Assembly: GCF_003668875.1 (NCBI RefSeq)
Contig: NZ_RAWM01000096.1
Coordinates: 1-33,864, forward strand
DNA: 33,864 nt
Source of the DNA: Corallococcus interemptor
GTDB taxonomy: Bacteria; Myxococcota; Myxococcia; Myxococcales; Myxococcaceae
Direction: 5' to 3'
Shown here: one piece after another, positions 1 through 10,900 of the stretch
Layout of the letters: every line of letters begins with the position of its first letter
Position numbering within the stretch: position 1 is the stretch's first letter
Notes under the pieces: generated by a model
Database searches by the model: none
Seen by the model: the letters and a program-made list of their open reading frames with translations, nothing else
Told to the model about the DNA's origin: nothing
Translations under genes and position numbers: made by a program

Positions 1-57
1 GGGCGGGGGAGCGGCGCTCAGGCCAAGCCCGAGCAGGGCCACGAAGGAGGGGAGCAT
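1..57 (-). CDS. Exported protein, N-terminus only (cut by window edge)
   Basis: An ATG at 57 reading leftward opens a frame of 19 codons that runs off the window. The residues (M-L-P-S-F, then a Val/Ala/Leu/Gly-rich stretch ending S-A-A-P) look like the start of a Sec signal peptide. It lies 52 nt after the marR stop on the same strand, so it is probably the last gene of the efflux operon. Operons of this kind often include a TolC-type outer-membrane channel, and that is my guess for its identity, but no diagnostic sequence is inside the window. No clear Shine-Dalgarno sequence precedes the ATG, so the start itself is uncertain. Confidence 0.45.
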   Translation of the reverse strand, partial: MLPSFVALLGLGLSAAPPP

Positions 58-109
58 GGGCGCGGGCAGTGTCGCAGCCCGCGCCCCTCCACGCACCTGC
101 CGTACTGCT

Positions 110-672
110 TCAGCGCTGTGGGGCGCTGGCCTTCATGCGGGCGAGCATCCGCTCGATGATGCCGAACAGCGCCTCGCGGTCCTCTTCCGGAAGCAGGCCC
201 ATCAGTCGGCGGATGCCCGCGTCCGTCATCAGCTGGATGACCTTGTAGATTTCACAACCCCGGTCGGTGAGCTTCGCGGTGACGGCGCGCCGGTCCTCCG
301 CGTCCCGGCCGCGCTCCACCATGCCCATGTCCTCCAGGCGGTCCACCACGCCGGTGATGGTCTTCTTGGTGATGCCGATGCGCTGGGCCAGCACGCCCAC
401 CTGGATGGGGCCGTCCATGCCCAGCCAGCCCAGGGCGTGCACCTGCGTGGGGGTCAGCCGCATGTCGTCGCAGAGGCTCGCCAGCGGATCCCTCAAGGAG
501 CGGAAGTGGGCCAGTTCCCGGATGAGCCCCATGAAGCGGCGCGAATCCGGCGTGGACTGGTCCCCTTCCTCCAGCAGGCGCTCCATCGCGGCCTTCTCTT
601 CGGTGGCCTCGTCCTTCCCCTCGGAGCGCACCTCGGGCTCCGAGGGGGGAGTGATGGAGGTGGGGCGGCGCA

Positions 673-673
<1 letters not shown>
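110..673 (-). CDS. MarR-family transcriptional regulator
   Basis: This 187-residue protein has the MarR winged-helix layout: a dimerisation helix at about 45-70, helix-turn-helix at about 88-115 (VLAQRIGITKKTITGVVDRL), and a wing at about 119-139 with the family's D-x-R-R core (RDAEDRRAV) followed by LTDRG. Its ATG overlaps the stop of the RND pump gene (ATGA), so the two are translationally coupled. MarR proteins near efflux pumps usually repress them and release DNA on binding a phenolic or lipophilic ligand; autoregulation of this operon is inferred. A charged, probably disordered N-terminal extension of about 40 residues makes it longer than the usual 140-150. A candidate operator lies in the operon promoter at 5043-5061. 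Confidence 0.9.
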
Positions 674-3825
<3,152 letters not shown>

Positions 3826-3864
3826 TCAGGTACCCAAAGAAAGAAGAGGGGAGGGGAAGGACCG

Positions 3865-4965
3865 CTACTGCGCGACGCGCACGGCGGTCCCCTCCTTGAC
3901 GTCCAGCGAGGCGTCGGCGAGCACGCGCTCCTCCGCCGTCAGGCCCTGCAGCACCTTCACGTAGCCCGGCAGCACGCGCTGCACGCGCACGTCGCGCTTG
4001 CGCACGGTGCCGTCCTGCACCACCCACACGAAGCCGTCCTGGCCCTTGCTGCTGACGGCCTGCGCCGGCAGGAACAGGCCGTTGCCCGCGTCGCCCGCCG
4101 CCTTGGAGAAGTCCATCTCCACCAGCGCGCCGGGGCGCAGCGGGTGCTCCGTCTTGCCCGTCACGTCCGCCAGCACCTCCACGGTGCGGCTCTGCGCGTC
4201 GATGACGGCGCCCACGTTGGCCACCTTCGCCTCGAAGCGCATGCCGCTGGGGTTCACGGTGCCCGGCGTCACGGTGCCCGGCGTCACGTTGTCGATGACG
4301 GACTCCGGCACCAGCATCCGGATCTCCAGCCCGTCCGTGTCCACGATGGAGAACACCGGGGTGGAGGGCGTCATCGCCACGGAGTCACCCACGTTCTTGG
4401 TGCGCGCGGTGATGATGCCGTTGAAGGGCGCGATGATGCTGTGGTCGCGCAGGTTCTCCACCGCCAGCCGGTACGCCGCACCGGCCTGCGCCGCCTGGGC
4501 CGCGGCCTGCTTCTGGCCAATCTCCGCCTGCTCCAGCGCGTTGGCCGCCACGCCGCCGGACTCCGCCACCTTGCGCGTGCGCTCCAGGTTGCTGGAGGCC
4601 AGCTGCAGCGCGGCCTCCGCCATGTCCTTGGCCGCCTTCGCCTGCTCCACCGCGATGGAGACGTTGGACGTGTCCAGTTGCGCCAGCACGTCGCCCTTCT
4701 TCACCTTGTCGCCCACCCGGACGTTCACCTTCGCCAGGGTGCCGGTGGCCTGGGGACCCAGGACGGCCTCCTGCTTGGAGCGGACCTGGCCCGTGACGCG
4801 GGTCACGTTCTGCTCCAGCTCGGTGGCCGGAGTGATCGCCTTGACGCCCAGCGCGTTGGAGCCTTCCTGCTGCGCCGGAAGCTGCGCCTTCTCCGCGCCC
4901 GCCTTCGAGCACCCCGCCGTCGACACCGCCACGGCCACCACGGCAGCCAAGATTCGCTGATTCAC
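3865..4965 (-). CDS. RND efflux periplasmic adaptor (HlyD/MexA family lipoprotein)
   Basis: This 366-residue protein starts with a lipoprotein signal peptide whose lipobox S-T-A-G-C places the lipidated cysteine at residue 19. A lipoyl/barrel-sandwich half (about 65-98, with VRVGDKVKKGDVLAQLD), an Ala-rich coiled-coil hairpin (about 100-165), the second lipoyl half (IIAPFNGIIT...), then beta-barrel and membrane-proximal domains follow in MexA order. It links the RND pump to the outer-membrane channel. It is the first gene of the minus-strand operon, about 69 nt downstream of the predicted transcription start. A 15-bp direct duplication at 4258-4287 encodes a doubled five-residue T-P-G-T-V unit in the beta-barrel region; it stays in frame. 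Confidence 0.93.
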   Translation of the reverse strand: MNQRILAAVVAVAVSTAGCSKAGAEKAQLPAQQEGSNALGVKAITPATELEQNVTRVTGQVRSKQEAVLGPQATGTLAKVNVRVGDKVKKGDVLAQLDTSNVSIAVEQAKAAKDMAEAALQLASSNLERTRKVAESGGVAANALEQAEIGQKQAAAQAAQAGAAYRLAVENLRDHSIIAPFNGIITARTKNVGDSVAMTPSTPVFSIVDTDGLEIRMLVPESVIDNVTPGTVTPGTVNPSGMRFEAKVANVGAVIDAQSRTVEVLADVTGKTEHPLRPGALVEMDFSKAAGDAGNGLFLPAQAVSSKGQDGFVWVVQDGTVRKRDVRVQRVLPGYVKVLQGLTAEERVLADASLDVKEGTAVRVAQ

Positions 4966-5040
4966 GCGTCCGAACTCCTGCCGGTTCGCCGGCGGGACAC
5001 CCGCCCTGGCTCCTGCTCCGGCTAATTCTTTGTGGGCTAG

Positions 5041-5068
5041 AAATTACCGACACTCGATTATCTGTCAA
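5041..5068 (-). promoter_or_regulatory. Efflux operon promoter
   Basis: On the minus strand a perfect -35 (TTGACA, 5068-5063) is followed after 16 nt by TAATTT (5046-5041). A start near 5034 would give a leader of about 69 nt before the adaptor ATG. This is the best sigma70-type match in the 332-nt divergent gap (4966-5297). Confidence 0.6.
5043..5061. promoter_or_regulatory. Candidate MarR operator in the efflux promoter
   Basis: ATTACCG-acact-CGATTAT is an imperfect inverted repeat (5 of 7 arm positions symmetric) lying in the spacer and -10 of the efflux promoter. Its position would block RNA polymerase. MarR proteins typically bind palindromes of about this size and often repress their own operon. 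A second, perfect 10-bp palindrome (ACTCCGGAGT) lies just upstream at 5075-5084. Confidence 0.4.
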
Positions 5069-5224
5069 GAGGATACTCCGGAGTGCGGACTATCCACTCC
5101 CCAGTCATCCTGCGGGGTTGGCCGCCTGCCCCCCGGGGGTTCAGACTTCTTCACAACACCGCTGCCGGCGCGCTGCGTCACCAGGAAGGCGGGCATCCGG
5201 CGCGGTGGGGACGGGGGGCTTCGC

Positions 5225-5266
5225 TTGTGGCTGACGGCGGACGCCTGTTATTGACTCGCGAATCAA
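5225..5266 (+). promoter_or_regulatory. Acyl-CoA dehydrogenase promoter with palindromic operator
   Basis: A weak promoter, TTGTGG (5225-5230), 17 nt, TTATTG (5248-5253), precedes the acyl-CoA dehydrogenase gene. It overlaps the 16-bp near-perfect palindrome TTGACTCGCGAATCAA (5251-5266), in which 7 of 8 arm positions are symmetric. The palindrome covers the -10 and start region, as expected for a repressor site of the TetR or FadR kind. The regulator is not encoded next door. The remainder of 5085-5224 shows nothing I can name. Confidence 0.45.
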
Positions 5267-5297
5267 CCCAAGCCGGGACAACCCCCGAGGACTCGCG

Positions 5298-6437
5298 ATG
5301 CTCAACCCGTTCACCGAGGACCATGAGGCGTTTCGCAGGTCGGTGCGCGCCTTCGTGGAGAAGGAGATGGCGCCCTACGGACTGGAGTGGGACCGGGCGG
5401 GCATCTTCCCCCGGGAGCTGTTCAAGAAGTGCGGCGAGCTGGGCTTTTTGGGCATCAACCACGACCCGAAGTTCGGCGGCAGCGGCCTGGACTACTGGTA
5501 CGTGACGGCGTTCGCGGAGGAGCTGTCGCGCAGCCGCAACGCGGGCGTGAACATGGCGCTCCTGGTGCAGAGCCAGATGGCCACGCCCATCATCAACGAG
5601 ATTGGCACCGACGAGCAGAAGCGTGAGTTCCTGGAGCCCGCGCTCAAGGGTGAGCGCATCGCGGCGCTGGGCGTGAGCGAGCCGGGCTGCGGCTCGGACG
5701 TGGCGAGCATCAAGACGACGGCGCGCCGGGACGGCGACGACTACGTCATCAACGGCAGCAAGATGTGGATCACCAACGGCACGCGCGCGGACTTCATCAC
5801 GCTGGCGGTGCGCACCGGTGAGCAGGGCTACGGCGGCATCTCCCTGGTGACGTTCCCCACGGACGTGAAGGGCTTCAGCATCTCCAAGAAGCTGGACAAG
5901 ATTGGCAACCTGTCCTCGGACACGGCCATCCTCTACTTCGAGGACTGCCGCATCCCCGCGCGCTACGTGCTGGGCGAGGAGAACCAGGGCTTCTACCACA
6001 TCATGACCAACTTCCAGGGTGAGCGCCTGGTGGGCGCCATCACCACGGTGGGCGGCATGGACCGGATGCTGGAGGACGCCCTCCAGTACGGCAACGAGCG
6101 CGAGGCGTTTGGCCGGCCCCTCATCAAGTTCCAGGTGTGGCGCCACAAGTTCGTGGAGCACCTGACGGCGGTGGAGGCGGCGCGGCGGCTCAACTACTAC
6201 GCGGTGGACCTCTACGACCGGAAGGAGAACCCGGTGAAGGAGATCTCCATGGCGAAGCTGTTCGCCGGAGACCTGGCCCAGCGCGTGGCCTACGACTGCC
6301 AGCAGTTCTTCGGCGGCATGGGCTACATCGAGGAGACGCCCATCGCGCGCATGTGGCGCGACGTGCGGCTCATCACCATCGGTGGCGGCACGTCCGAGGT
6401 GATGAAGGAGATCATCTCCAAGCTGTACGGCTTCTAG
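5298..6437 (+). CDS. Acyl-CoA dehydrogenase (LCAD/IVD-like active site)
   Basis: This 379-residue FAD enzyme would introduce the alpha-beta double bond in an acyl-CoA and pass electrons to an electron-transfer flavoprotein. Visible signatures are the substrate/FAD region [12 protein letters not shown] (123-134), followed by D-Y-V-I-N-G-S-K-x-W-I-T-N, and the C-terminal Y-D-C-Q-Q-F-F-G-G-x-G-Y and G-G-G-T-S-E-V segments. The E-G-T glutamate used as base in medium-chain enzymes is replaced by glycine (G363). As in long-chain and isovaleryl-CoA dehydrogenases, the base is more likely in the upstream helix, with E259 in M-L-E-D the best candidate. The start has a good GAGGA ribosome site. It is transcribed alone and abuts the convergent zinc-ribbon gene without a gap. 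Substrate chain length is not predictable. Confidence 0.9.
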   Translation: MLNPFTEDHEAFRRSVRAFVEKEMAPYGLEWDRAGIFPRELFKKCGELGFLGINHDPKFGGSGLDYWYVTAFAEELSRSRNAGVNMALLVQSQMATPIINEIGTDEQKREFLEPALKGERIAALGVSEPGCGSDVASIKTTARRDGDDYVINGSKMWITNGTRADFITLAVRTGEQGYGGISLVTFPTDVKGFSISKKLDKIGNLSSDTAILYFEDCRIPARYVLGEENQGFYHIMTNFQGERLVGAITTVGGMDRMLEDALQYGNEREAFGRPLIKFQVWRHKFVEHLTAVEAARRLNYYAVDLYDRKENPVKEISMAKLFAGDLAQRVAYDCQQFFGGMGYIEETPIARMWRDVRLITIGGGTSEVMKEIISKLYGF

Positions 6438-6725
6438 CTACTTCCTGCCGAAGAGGGCCTCCGCGGCGCTGAGCATCGCGTCGCGGGAGTCCTTCGGGTG
6501 CAGGCCGCCTTCGCCCAGCTGGAAGAGCTCGCAGAAGTTGGCCTCGTCCTTGTCGCGGGGGACCTCCGCGAAGGGCTCCTTGCAGGCCTTGGCCACGGAC
6601 TCGTCGAAGTGCCGGCAGTTGCGGCACGAGCGCAGGTCCTCCTCGCAGCCGGGACACGTGTCGCGGCGGCCCACTTGATTCGCGATGATGTCGAGCTTGC
6701 GTCCGCAGTGCGCGCAGCCGGGCAT
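6438..6725 (-). CDS. Small zinc-ribbon protein
   Basis: This is a 95-residue protein with eight cysteines arranged as two probable zinc sites: C4-x2-C7 with C24-x2-C27, and C34-x2-C37 with C48 and C65. The start is taken at 6725 because GGAGG lies 8 nt upstream; a longer frame to 6761 has no such site. The second cluster (C-R-N-C-R-H-F ... C ... F-C-E-L-F) resembles small metal-binding modules in uncharacterised bacterial proteins. There is no membrane segment or enzyme motif. It lies 52 nt downstream of the two-helix membrane protein gene on the same strand and is probably co-transcribed with it. Its stop codon touches the stop of the acyl-CoA dehydrogenase gene. Function is unknown. Confidence 0.75.
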   Translation of the reverse strand: MPGCAHCGRKLDIIANQVGRRDTCPGCEEDLRSCRNCRHFDESVAKACKEPFAEVPRDKDEANFCELFQLGEGGLHPKDSRDAMLSAAEALFGRK

Positions 6726-6777
6726 GGCGGTCCTCCCCGTCAGACGGTAACGGGGCGGCATCCTGCCAGAGTCCGGC

Positions 6778-7185
6778 CTAGCGCTGGACGCTGGGCGCGA
6801 ACGCCGGGGAGGGCAGGGAGGAGGCCTCCTGGGGCCGGCGCAGCTCGCCGGTGGCGTCCAGGAGCTGGTCGTCCAGCCGCTTGAGGAGGAACAGGACGTA
6901 CGCGGACAGGGCGGACAGGACGGCGGCCATGATGCCCAGCAGCATGCCGCGCTGCCAGCGGTGGGCCTGCTCCATCACGCCGCGGCGTTCCTTGAAGGTC
7001 TTCAGCTGGGCGTCCACGGAGCTGCCGTCCAGCTTCTGGGCGAAGTCGGAGGCCTGGGCGCTGCCCCGGGCCATCAGCCAGCGCCCTTCGGCCTGCAGGG
7101 CCTCGGCGCGCGCGTAGCAGAACGCCGCTCCACCCGCGCAGAGCAGGGAGATGCACAAGGCCGCTGTCACGCTCCGGGTGCCCAT
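6778..7185 (-). CDS. Two-helix membrane protein of unknown function
   Basis: This 135-residue protein has one hydrophobic helix at the N-terminus (about 6-25, uncleaved anchor or signal) and a second at about 79-101 (LLGIMAAVLSALSAYVLFLL). Between them is a charged, probably helical stretch, which would face the periplasm if both helices span the membrane. The C-terminal 30 residues are Pro/Ser-rich. A GGAGG sequence 10 nt upstream supports the ATG at 7185. I recognise no family. It is divergent from rlmE and followed by the zinc-ribbon gene. Confidence 0.7.
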   Translation of the reverse strand: MGTRSVTAALCISLLCAGGAAFCYARAEALQAEGRWLMARGSAQASDFAQKLDGSSVDAQLKTFKERRGVMEQAHRWQRGMLLGIMAAVLSALSAYVLFLLKRLDDQLLDATGELRRPQEASSLPSPAFAPSVQR

Positions 7186-7287
7186 GCCACCAACCCTCCG
7201 GCGAAGTCCGTGGGCGCGACCACATAACAGGCCGCGACTGCTCCGGCTTTCCGAAGACAGTAGCGGATGCTAGGGACGGCTTCTGAC

Positions 7288-7908
7288 ATGGGCAAGCCCT
7301 ACCGTCCTAAAGACCACTATTTCCAGAAAGCCAAGCAAGAGGGACTGCGAGCGCGTTCCGCGTTCAAGGTCGATGAGATCCTCAAGCGCTTTCCAGGCTC
7401 CGTGAAGAAGGGCGCGGCCGTGCTCGACCTGGGCGCGGCGCCGGGGGGGTTCCTCCAGATATTGGCGGACGCGGTGGGGATGAACGGGCGCGTCATCGGC
7501 GTGGACATCGTGGCCATCCGTCCGTTCTCTCAGAAATGGGTAACGACGGCGGTGCTGGACGTGCTCGCGGACGACTTCGACGCGAAGCTGGCCGCGATGT
7601 ACGACGGGCTCTACGACGCGGTCATCTCCGACATGGCGCCCAAGACGTCCGGCATCAAGGGCACGGACGAGGCGCGCAGTCTGCGGCTGGCGGGCAAGGC
7701 GCTGGAGGTGGCCGCCACGCGAGGCCGGCCCGGCGCCACGTTCGTGGCCAAGGTCTTCATGGGCGGCGACTTCGAGGCCTTCCGTGACGAGGTGCGCCAG
7801 CACTTCGAGGAAGTGAAGATCGTCCGTCCGGAGGCCACGCGCGGCGCCAGCATGGAGGTCTACGTGGTGGGGCTGCGGCGCCGGGGCCCCGCGCCGGCCG
7901 CTTCCTGA
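7288..7908 (+). CDS. rlmE: 23S rRNA 2'-O-methyltransferase RlmE (FtsJ/RrmJ)
   Basis: This 206-residue protein matches the FtsJ/RrmJ family in length (E. coli about 209). It methylates the 2'-OH of a uridine in the 23S rRNA A-loop using S-adenosylmethionine. The SAM motif LDLGAAPGGF is at 46-55, and the catalytic K-D-K-E tetrad is K27 (RSAFK), D115 (SDMAPKTSG), K155 (FVAKVF) and E190 (SMEVYVV). I start it at the ATG at 7288 (MGKPYRP...), where family similarity begins; an in-frame ATG at 7267 adds seven unrelated residues. The A2M-like gene begins 51 nt downstream on the same strand and may share transcription. Confidence 0.93.
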   Translation: MGKPYRPKDHYFQKAKQEGLRARSAFKVDEILKRFPGSVKKGAAVLDLGAAPGGFLQILADAVGMNGRVIGVDIVAIRPFSQKWVTTAVLDVLADDFDAKLAAMYDGLYDAVISDMAPKTSGIKGTDEARSLRLAGKALEVAATRGRPGATFVAKVFMGGDFEAFRDEVRQHFEEVKIVRPEATRGASMEVYVVGLRRRGPAPAAS

Positions 7909-7959
7909 AACGGCGAAGGGACCGCCACGGACGCGGGCGGCGTCTAGAGTGCCGCCCCT

Positions 7960-10900
7960 ATGTCTTCTCCACCGCGTCCGCGTGTCCTCGCCGTCGTGCC
8001 GTGCCTGCTGCTCCTCCTGTTGTCCTCCGTGTCCGTGGCGGCGCCCTCGGCGAAGGCGCCCCCGACGTGGAAGGCCATCGACGCGCTCGTCGAGGAGGAC
8101 AAGGTGGAGTCCGCCGCGCAGGGGGCGGAGGCCCGGCTGGCCGCGGCGAAGGCCCAGGGTGACGCCGACGAGTGGACGCGGGCGTTGATCCGCACGGTGC
8201 AGCTGCGCACGCGGTTGCACGGCTATGAGACGACGGTGCGCTTCCTGCGCGAGCAGCCCTGGCCGGAGGGCCTGAGGCAGCAGGCCACGCTGCACCTGTT
8301 CTACGCGGCGGTGCTCACGCACTACGTAGAGGCCTACCGCTGGGAGATTGGCCAGCGCGAGCAGGTGGTGTCCTCCGGGCCGGTGGACCTGAAGGCGTGG
8401 ACGAAGGATCAGCTCTCCGCGGAGATCCAGCGCACGTACGCCGCCGTCTGGGAGCTGCGGCAGAAGTTCGGCACCGAGCCCGTGAAGGTGCTGTCCGAGT
8501 ACGTCGAGCCCAACACGTACCCGGAGGGCATCCGCTCCACGGTGCGCGACGCGGTGACGTACCTGTGGGTGGACTCGCTGGAGGACACGGACCTGTGGCG
8601 CCCCGAGCAGGAGCAGGGCGTGTACCGGCTGGAGCTGGGCGCGCTCCTGGAGGGCACGCCGAAGGTGGAGCTGAAGGACCCGTCCGCGCATCCGCTGACG
8701 AAGGTCGCGGCGGTGCTGGGGGACCTGGAGGCGTGGCACCTGGCGGCCGGACGTCGTGAGGCGGCGCTGGAGGCGCGGCTGCGGCGCTACGAGGTGCTGA
8801 ACACGTCGTTCGCCGACAACGCGGATCATCGGCGCATCCGTGAGCACCTGGCCGCGCACCTGAAGGGCTTCCGGGACGTGCCGTGGTGGTCCAAGGGACA
8901 GCACCAGCTGGCGGAGCTGGAGCAGCAGGCGGGCCGCTCCATCACCGCGCACACGCTGGCGAAGGCGTGCGCGGAGGCGTGGCCCAAGTCGATGGGCGGT
9001 GCGCAGTGCGCGGCGCTGGTGGCGGGCCTGGAGGCGCCGGAGCTGTACGCCTCCGTGATGCAGGTGGACGGGCCGGGCAAGCGCTCCATCCAGGTGAACC
9101 ACCGCAACGTGGGCTCGCTGTACTTCCGGGCGTACGCGGTGGACGTGGAGGCGCGGCTCGCGAAGCCCGACGCGGACCTGTCGCTGTTCGCCAGCACCGC
9201 GGAGATGAACCGCATGGTGGCGTCGCGCAAGCCGGACGCCGCGTGGAGCACGGTGCTGCCGCCCACGCCCGACTTCCAGCGGCACCAGACCTTCGTGACC
9301 CCGCCGGCGCTCAAGCCGGGCGCGTACGTCATCGTCCTGTCCACGCGCGAGGACTTCGCGAAGAAGAACAGCAAGCTGCTCTCCCTGCCCATGTCCGTGT
9401 CGCCCTGGGCGGTGACGGTGCGCAAGGCGGACCCCAATCAGGCGGAGCTCCACGTGGTGGACGGGGCCACGGGGGCGGGCGCTCCGAACGTGGAGGTGCG
9501 GCTGGTGAAGCCGGACTACCGCACGCGCCGCTTCGGCGTCGTCAGCCGCCGCACCGACGCGAACGGCGACCTGCTGCTCACGGGCACGGACGCCAACCGC
9601 TACGAGGACATGATGCTCGTGGTGGGCCGGGGCAAGGGCGCGATGGTGTTCCCGGGCTCGGTGTACCTGTCGCCCCTCTATGCGTCGACGCCGCAGGACC
9701 AGGCGCTCATCTACACGGACCGCGCCGTCTACCGGCCCCAGCAGAAGCTGCTGTGGAAGGTGGTGGCCTACCGCCCGGAGGAGCAGTCGAAGCGCTACCG
9801 CGTGCTTCCGGATTCGGCGGTGACGGTGACGCTCGTCGACTCCAATGGCCAGGAGGTGGCCAAGCGCGAGGCGCGCACCAACGCGTTCGGGTCGGTGGCG
9901 GGCGAGTTCGACCTGCCCTCGGGGCGGCCCCTGGGCCAGTGGACGGTGCGCACCAGCCCCAACGGCTACGCGGGCGTGCGCGTGGAGGAGTACAAGCGGC
10001 CCACCTTCGAGGTCACGCTGAAGGACGCGCCGGAGGCGCTGCGGATCAACCGCCGCGCCACGTTCCAGGGCGAAGCGCGCTACTACTTCGGGCTGCCGGT
10101 GACGCGCGGCGCGGTGAAGTGGCGCGTGTCGCGCGAGCCGGTGCTGCCGCGCTGGTGGTTCTGGGAGCGCATCCCGGCCACCACGGACCTGGTGGCCTCC
10201 GGGACGGCGACGGTGGGGGAGGACGGCGGCTTCACCGTGGCGTTCACCCCGGAAGCGGATGAGCGGCTCGCGAAGGCGCAGGGCATGTCGTGGCGCTACC
10301 GCGTGGAAGCGGACCTGACGGACGAGGGCGGCGAGACGCGCTCCGCGAGCCGGTCCTTCCGCCTGGGCTTCGTGTCGGTGGAGGGCCGCGTGGACTCCGA
10401 CGTGGGCTTCGTCCGCGAGGACGTCCCGTCGGAGGTGCGGCTCGTCCGCTCGAACCTGGATGGCGCGCCGCAGTCAGGGCCTGGCCGTTGGCGACTCATC
10501 GCCCTGAAGGCTCCGGCCCGTCCGCTGATGCCGTCGGAGGTGCCGGTCGAAAAGCCCCAGCCGCTGGATGCCGAAGCGCAGGAGCGCAAGGAGGTGTCCC
10601 CCACGCCGGGTGACGCGCTCAAGGCGCGCTGGGACACGACCTACGACGTGGAGCAGACGCTGCAGCGCTGGGGCGACGGCGCGGAGGTGGCGCAGGCGGC
10701 GGTGACGCATGGCGCGGACGGTGTCGCCACCGTGAAGCTGCCGGCGCTGCGCGCGGGCGCGTACCGCCTGCGCTACGAGACGACGGATGCGTTCGGCCAG
10801 AAGGCCACCGCGCAGCGGGACTTCGTGGTGGCGGGAACTCGGGCTCCGGCGGGCTTGCCGGCGGTGCTGGCGGCGGAGCGCGCGTCCGTGCGCGTGGGTG

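Noticed and set aside
7270-9453. A 727-codon minus-strand frame across rlmE and the A2M-like gene.
   Set aside because: It overlaps two well-supported genes on the other strand and has shadow composition (Arg/His/Leu).
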